Positions 59,520-64,000 of a DNA stretch of 64,000 nucleotides are shown here, piece after piece. The position numbers and the translations under genes were made by a program. Origin of the DNA: Oscillospiraceae bacterium (GTDB taxonomy: Bacteria; Bacillota; Clostridia; Oscillospirales; Ruminococcaceae); the NCBI GenBank assembly GCA_902363145.1, contig CABIZB010000003.1, positions 62,001-126,000 on the forward strand, in the 5' to 3' direction. Below the pieces are notes generated by a model. It saw nothing but the letters and a program-made list of their open reading frames with translations. It was not told the DNA's origin and searched no databases. Every line of letters begins with the position of its first letter. Position 1 is the stretch's first letter.

Positions 59520-59975
59520 TTATGAATTATCGCCGACGAAGTATTTGTAGTCAACCTGAACATCATCGTCATCTGTTGCCACAACAACACCGTCATCAAT
59601 GTTTTTAAGTGTGTAAACTGCGCAGCGGGCAGTAAACTCCTTGTTTACAAACGAAGAGTTTGCGTTATCCTTTGTGCACTTGATGGTAAATGTGTAATTT
59701 CCCGATGTTGCACCGCTGTACTTTGTGGAACCTGACGGAATGCTGCTGTCATAATGAACATCAAAGAGACCCGAAGCAGTACCTGCCGCTCTCGTCTCAA
59801 CATATTTCTGCTGCTCACTCATACGGTCGTTAAAATCATTGTTTGACCTGATGCGGGCACATACGGAAGCGTACATACCTACCAGAAGCAGTGAAGCTAT
59901 GCCGAGAATTACCATTGCTACGATAACTTCGATCAGTGTAAAACCTTTGCAGGAGTTTTTAAAGCGTCTTTTCAT
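59520..59975 (-). CDS. Minor pseudopilin, GspI/PilV-like
   Basis: This 151-aa protein has the prepilin signal CKG/FTLIEVIVAMVILG, cleaved after G11, with Glu at +5. The short soluble domain follows (DNANSSFVNKEFTARCAVY). AGGAGG precedes the ATG. It is likely part of the tip complex with the GspJ-like and PilX-like proteins. Confidence 0.87.
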   Translation of the reverse strand: MKRRFKNSCKGFTLIEVIVAMVILGIASLLLVGMYASVCARIRSNNDFNDRMSEQQKYVETRAAGTASGLFDVHYDSSIPSGSTKYSGATSGNYTFTIKCTKDNANSSFVNKEFTARCAVYTLKNIDDGVVVATDDDDVQVDYKYFVGDNS

Positions 59976-59990
59976 ATAAACTCCTCCTTA

Positions 59991-62855
59991 TCAGGTCGCA
60001 GGTGCAGTCTTGATTCCGTTGTAGGAATAACCGACAACGCCTGTCTGCCAGCTGAACTTTGCCTCATGAGGCTGCTTGGTATTGTCGGGAGGAATATATA
60101 TAAGGCCAAAATTATTCTGACCACCGATATTTCCGATAAAAGCAGAACCCATGAACGAAGGCAATATGTCGTTTCTATTACTGTTCTGATAGTCCATGAC
60201 TGCTGTGCCTCTATAATACAAGGCCTTATTGTTGTTCAAGCCTGCACCGACATAGAAAGAGGCACCGGGACCATAAAGGTAACCCATAAGTGTTGTTTTT
60301 CCACCATTATAATAATTAAGCTGTACACCGTCATCAGCATACCACATAATCTTAGGAGTTGTTACCAAAGGAATTGTGCCGCTTACAGAAGAGCCGATAG
60401 CTATAGGACTTACATTATAACCGTTTGTAAAAAACGACTCTGTCACAATCACATAATCCTTAAATCCATACACGCTGCCGGAAGGAGTATTGGGAAGGAG
60501 AATATACAGGTAGCCTGTTCCCTTTACAATAATGCCCTTCTTCGCAGTATGGTTACTACCACCGCCGTAGCAGGATTCACTTGCTCCCGTGGGATCAAGC
60601 TGGAGAATTACATTTCCCGAAGAAGTATCTACTTCAAGATAATTGCTGTTTCCTGTATAAGGTGCCAGATCTGAGATTTTCTTGACTGTTGTTGTTATAG
60701 AAGCAAGATCATCCTTATCACTGAATGTACCTACACCATCTACATTTGCCTGCTGTGCAGGGGTACGGAACTGAACGTTCATATTTGTAGATGACGGCTT
60801 ATACAATGCACACAATACATCCCATACCTTAGTAAATTCCTTATCATATTCGATATTGGTATTTGCAGGGTTGAGATCATTATATACTGTTTTAAGAGCA
60901 TTCTTCCATGACTGTGTAACATTTGCTGCTGGATCTGCCGTATGATCTATATAATCGAAATCAGTGATAGCAGTTCCTGACTGATCCGTAAAATCACAGG
61001 TTGATGTGTCAAAGCAGAAATACTGGGTGTACTTGCTGAAAAGTGTAGGAAGTGAAAGTCTGTCATCACCAGTTGTTCTTGTTGTTGCGTCCTTGGGAAG
61101 TGATAACTTCATATTAAAGGAAGGTGCACTGCCCGAAGCAGCAGTTACATCAGATGCTGTTACGGTAAGTCCGTCAACAAAGTCACTGCGATCCATCTTA
61201 AGTATATACTTAAGATTATCAGAATTAACTTCAATAAACTTTGCATCTACCTCTGTCTGAGGACGACCTGCCGCAATAAGCAGCTGCTTTAATGCGTGAA
61301 GCTCAACACAACCGGAATACTGTGTAACACCGGAAACAACCTGCTCATCATAATAATAGTATATCTTACCTGTGCAAAGCGCATCGTAAGAACCATTTTT
61401 CAGATTATTGTTCCAGAACGGCGTTGCATTAACAGAAAAATCGAACTTTTTGGTAGCTGCATTTGCGGTATAATTAACAATACCGCCAAGGTAGGTCTTT
61501 ACGCAAGAGCCTGTTCCTGTCTTTGACCAGCCTGTTAATGATCCGTAAGGATTTGTAGGGTCAGTAACATTGGTTCTGGTCCATGTGTAGTCGATAGTGT
61601 CTCTGTCGCTGATAAATATGTCGCCCTTTACAAGAGAATTTGAACCGTTAAGATTCTGTAATCCGTTTCCGTCACCATAATAGTAACCGTCGATATACAG
61701 ATTACCGTAAAGGGTATTGGGGGTATTGTTTCCCGTCTTGTAGTTCTTGGTAATAACGCTGAATGGCTTGTTACCTGGGTTGATTTTAAGATTATTGCTT
61801 GCATCAATAGTACCGTTAACAAACATAAACGGCGCAGCAGATGTAGAGGCTGCGTTTGCATTGGATCTTATTGTTACATTATTCTGAGGAATAAAGTTAC
61901 CATTTACAACAAGACTTTCACCATTTGTGAAATCCAAAGCCTTCTGAGCATTGATATTTACATCGCCATTAAAGAAACCGCTTCCTATGATCGAACCGTT
62001 GTTGCCCCAGTTAAAGGAACCGCCTGTTACAGCACCGCCGATGACATCAACGTTATTGCTGAGGTTTGCGGAACCTACAGAAGTAAAGCCCACGTTTGTA
62101 GCCTTTTCCTTTTCAATAGGTGTAATAACCTTTGAAACAGTAGCTGAAATGCCATTATATGTAGCAGTACACTCCATAAGAACCCACATATCCTTAATAT
62201 AGTAGGTTGAGGAGCTTCCTCCTGAAAGATCAGCGGACTGAGCAGCAGAAATAGCATTTCTGTTGATTCCGGCACCGGAACCATCATCATAAATAAGCTT
62301 TAAAAGCTGTATTTTTACCTTGACCTTTCCGTCTCCCGGGTCAGCCATCATGCCTGAAGTGCTATCAACCCAAGAAATATCAGAAACATCAAATTCCATA
62401 TAGCTGTTATCGATAATATTCTGCCATGAACTCTGATATGCAGCTTTAAGCTGTGTTGCCTGAGGGTCATTGATACTATCCCAAGCTTTAAGAGATTTAC
62501 TTACATTATAAACAGGCTTACCGGCACCATTTGTCTCAAGAACACCGACAATAGCCTCCTCAAGCTCAAGTGCCTGGCTCTTGTCTGAAGAACCTGACGC
62601 TATTGCAGTCAGTCCGCCTGAACCATCTGACTTATACTTTGAGTCACCCATGATGGTCTGGGTAAGTACATCAACGCCGGATCTCGCAGTATAATATGCC
62701 TGGCTTTCCTCGTAGTTAGTGTTTGCTCTGTTCGTAGCGGTAGAAGCAATAGCCATTGCGCCTGCCAGCATGATTATGAGCACCGTCATAACTGCAAGAA
62801 CCATCAGCAGAACAGCGCCCTTGAGCTTGCCGTGCCTGCTTTTTGCCTTAGTCAT
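59991..62855 (-). CDS. Giant PilX-like protein with large beta-rich exported domain
   Basis: The start at 62855 (954 aa) has AAAGGGTGG. The N terminus GKLKGAVLLMVLAVMTVL followed by ARSGVDVL matches the PilX_N pattern and lacks the Glu5 of the major pilins. A ~900-residue exported part follows. Residues ~275-360 are rich in Gly/Asn with short repeating hydrophobic strands (NGDVNINAQ, LVVNGNFIPQNN, GTIDASNNLKI), like a beta-helix. PilX is normally ~200 aa, so this is a strong extension. I infer a pilus-tip adhesin; the ligand is unknown. Confidence 0.78.
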   Translation of the reverse strand: MTKAKSRHGKLKGAVLLMVLAVMTVLIIMLAGAMAIASTATNRANTNYEESQAYYTARSGVDVLTQTIMGDSKYKSDGSGGLTAIASGSSDKSQALELEEAIVGVLETNGAGKPVYNVSKSLKAWDSINDPQATQLKAAYQSSWQNIIDNSYMEFDVSDISWVDSTSGMMADPGDGKVKVKIQLLKLIYDDGSGAGINRNAISAAQSADLSGGSSSTYYIKDMWVLMECTATYNGISATVSKVITPIEKEKATNVGFTSVGSANLSNNVDVIGGAVTGGSFNWGNNGSIIGSGFFNGDVNINAQKALDFTNGESLVVNGNFIPQNNVTIRSNANAASTSAAPFMFVNGTIDASNNLKINPGNKPFSVITKNYKTGNNTPNTLYGNLYIDGYYYGDGNGLQNLNGSNSLVKGDIFISDRDTIDYTWTRTNVTDPTNPYGSLTGWSKTGTGSCVKTYLGGIVNYTANAATKKFDFSVNATPFWNNNLKNGSYDALCTGKIYYYYDEQVVSGVTQYSGCVELHALKQLLIAAGRPQTEVDAKFIEVNSDNLKYILKMDRSDFVDGLTVTASDVTAASGSAPSFNMKLSLPKDATTRTTGDDRLSLPTLFSKYTQYFCFDTSTCDFTDQSGTAITDFDYIDHTADPAANVTQSWKNALKTVYNDLNPANTNIEYDKEFTKVWDVLCALYKPSSTNMNVQFRTPAQQANVDGVGTFSDKDDLASITTTVKKISDLAPYTGNSNYLEVDTSSGNVILQLDPTGASESCYGGGSNHTAKKGIIVKGTGYLYILLPNTPSGSVYGFKDYVIVTESFFTNGYNVSPIAIGSSVSGTIPLVTTPKIMWYADDGVQLNYYNGGKTTLMGYLYGPGASFYVGAGLNNNKALYYRGTAVMDYQNSNRNDILPSFMGSAFIGNIGGQNNFGLIYIPPDNTKQPHEAKFSWQTGVVGYSYNGIKTAPAT

Positions 62856-62934
62856 ACATTTGCCACCCTTTCTATAAAATTTAAAAAAATGAGTGAAATT
62901 CTGCAAAATATTTCGCAATTTAATAAACAAGCCC

Positions 62935-62963
62935 ACCCGAAAAAATGGTTGGTTTTTTCGGGT
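62935..62963. promoter_or_regulatory. Hairpin between pilO-like and pilX-like genes
   Basis: An 11-bp perfect stem ACCCGAAAAAA (62935-62945 with 62953-62963) and 7-base loop are present. No T run follows on minus after the stem, so it may be an mRNA processing or stabilising hairpin. Confidence 0.5.
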
Positions 62964-62980
62964 CGGTCTTGATTATTATT

Positions 62981-63700
62981 TTAGTCCTCAATATCAGCGG
63001 GATCCATGGTGTAAACCTCATAGATCTCGATGACCATATCGCCCTCGATCTTGCCGTCTTCGGTCTTACCCTCGTCCTTGTAGCTTGCGGAAACGCTCTG
63101 GAGATAAATGTTCTCCTCGTTATCAGCTACGGACTGGATAGCATCGAACACGCCGTCATTGTTTGTGCAGGTGTAGCTTACTGTTACAACAGTTCCGCCA
63201 ACTGCAACACTTGCGGGAGCTGCAGGATAACCGCCCTCGTAAGCATATCCAACCTCGGGAGGAAGCTTGCCTGCGATATCAGCGTTTATCTTCATAGGAT
63301 ATGCAACTGCATACTTATCATATGTATATGCTTCGAGCTGTGTTGATGTAAGTCTGTCAAGAGAAATTCCTGTGATCTCGATTCCTGCGGGGTGGAGCTT
63401 ATCCATCAGATACTTGCTTATCTGATAAGTCTCGCCGTAATCTCTTTCGCTCATGAACTGCTTCTGAGTTTCCTCAACGGACTTGATATCATCTTCAAGG
63501 CGCTTCTTGAGCACTTCAAGAGTATCCATCTTGGACTGAACATCGTCTCTTTCAGCTTCCTTGGCAGTAAGTCTGTCCTCAGATGCCTGGAGATCTGCAA
63601 ACTTAGGCTTGATAAAGGTGAAAATACCTACGCCCAGTACAACCAGCACTGCGAGCACGATAATGATTACCTTATCTCTGTATGAAAGCTTCATGCTCAT
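62981..63700 (-). CDS. PilO/GspM-like inner-membrane pilus protein
   Basis: This 239-aa protein has a single N-terminal membrane helix (VIIIVLAVLVVLGVGIFTFI), a coiled coil at ~35-85 (LTAKEAERDDVQSKMDTLEV), and a ferredoxin-like C-terminal domain. This layout is typical for PilO. Its ATG overlaps the upstream stop codon (TAATG), so it is translationally coupled to the PilN-like gene. PilN and PilO form the alignment complex. Confidence 0.82.
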   Translation of the reverse strand: MSMKLSYRDKVIIIVLAVLVVLGVGIFTFIKPKFADLQASEDRLTAKEAERDDVQSKMDTLEVLKKRLEDDIKSVEETQKQFMSERDYGETYQISKYLMDKLHPAGIEITGISLDRLTSTQLEAYTYDKYAVAYPMKINADIAGKLPPEVGYAYEGGYPAAPASVAVGGTVVTVSYTCTNNDGVFDAIQSVADNEENIYLQSVSASYKDEGKTEDGKIEGDMVIEIYEVYTMDPADIED

Positions 63701-64000
63701 TATTCAACACCTTCTTCCTGAGTTTCATCGGTTGTTTCGGTTGTCTCCTCAACCTCGACCTCGTTGGGTCTGGATACAAAGGAAACGGTGAATGTAATGG
63801 GGTCTTCCTGAGCAGCGCCTTCAACAGCTTCGCCGCCTCCGTTGGACTGGAAGCCGTCATATACGATATTATCGAACATATCAAGATCGTAGATAGCCTT
63901 TACAGCTTCATCGGGAGCAGTATTGTCCTTAGCTGTGCAGGAGATCTCAAAGCTGCCTGAAGTATATGCGATCTCAGCTACGGAGCAGCTGTTGTCCTGG
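63700..64000 (-). CDS. PilN-like pilus assembly protein, C-terminal part
   Basis: The reading frame is open from the window end to the TAA at 63702-63700. The visible ~100 residues read as a soluble domain with KAIYDLDMFDNIVYDGFQSN, PITFTVSFVS and a Glu/Thr-rich tail (EVEVEETTETTDETQEEGVE). It lies directly before the PilO-like gene with overlapping stop and start, the usual pilN-pilO order. The N-terminal membrane part and pilM would lie beyond 64 kb. Confidence 0.7.
   Translation of the reverse strand, partial: QDNSCSVAEIAYTSGSFEISCTAKDNTAPDEAVKAIYDLDMFDNIVYDGFQSNGGGEAVEGAAQEDPITFTVSFVSRPNEVEVEETTETTDETQEEGVE

Noticed and set aside
1..64000. rRNA, tRNA, IS transposase or prophage genes
   Set aside because: No tRNA-like clover-leaf with CCA or rRNA stretches and no transposase, integrase or phage structural genes were recognised.

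Overview
The window looks like chromosome of a low-to-mid GC Gram-positive anaerobe of the Clostridia, most likely Ruminococcus or a close relative in the Oscillospiraceae. This rests on the gene content: a ferredoxin-type [FeFe] hydrogenase, a CE2-type acetylxylan esterase lipoprotein, sugar ABC permeases without their own ATPase, type IV pilus genes in a Gram-positive setting, single-chain clostridial PurL, and an HPr-like protein lacking the active-site His. Genes have strong AGGAGG-type ribosome sites, and many promoters are TTGACA-17-TATAAT. The genus is an inference; no rRNA or tRNA gene is present to confirm it.

Layout. 1-2.4 kb: end of a sugar ABC transporter operon (binding protein and two permeases). 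2.5-3.7 kb: secreted CE2-like esterase on the minus strand. 3.8-10.7 kb: the most unusual block. It holds two tandem 723-aa membrane sulfatase/LtaS-like proteins with duplicated promoters, then a protein whose N-terminal half is a YidC/Oxa1 insertase and whose C-terminal half resembles CDP-glycerol glycerophosphotransferases, then a small exported membrane protein. 10.8-13.6 kb continues the envelope theme with a DacF-like D,D-carboxypeptidase and a Wzz/BY-kinase-like protein lacking a P-loop. 13.6-17.9 kb: serine hydrolase, EamA-like membrane protein, TrmB, [FeFe] hydrogenase, GNAT acetyltransferase. 18.1-22.6 kb (minus): ABC-F, DUF3006-like, HAD, membrane protein and MnmA operon.

22.7-37.2 kb: RelBE-like toxin-antitoxin pair, HPr-like protein, MtaB, PurL, a two-component system, a DnaQ-like exonuclease, a TIR/ThsB-like protein, a small cobalamin cluster (shortened CobU-like, CobC-like, CbiB), TcdA, a pseudouridine synthase and AsnB. 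37.2-45.3 kb: lipoprotein and degenerate sensor (minus), GapA with a structured leader, amino-acid ABC permease and ATPase, an orphan MacB-type ATPase, a SHOCT protein, a small unknown protein, a 163-bp palindromic element, and a DUF2798-like membrane protein.

45.5-52.6 kb: MetA (TTG start, predicted acetyl-CoA user), TspO, NifS-NifU, an unknown conserved protein, a TetR regulator and oleate hydratase with a candidate operator between them. 52.6-53.5 kb: secreted cell-wall-binding-repeat protein. 53.8-64 kb: type IV pilus locus, mostly minus strand (PilN-like, PilO-like, giant PilX-like, two minor pseudopilins, PilB, PilT, major pilin), with prepilin peptidase inserted on the plus strand. PilC and PilM are not in the window and may lie beyond 64 kb.

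Repeats: two 102-bp palindromic elements (about 12 mismatches) at 18.0 and 53.6 kb, and a separate 163-bp near-perfect palindrome at 44.6 kb that shares a short core with them. No CRISPR array, rRNA, tRNA, IS transposase or prophage was found.
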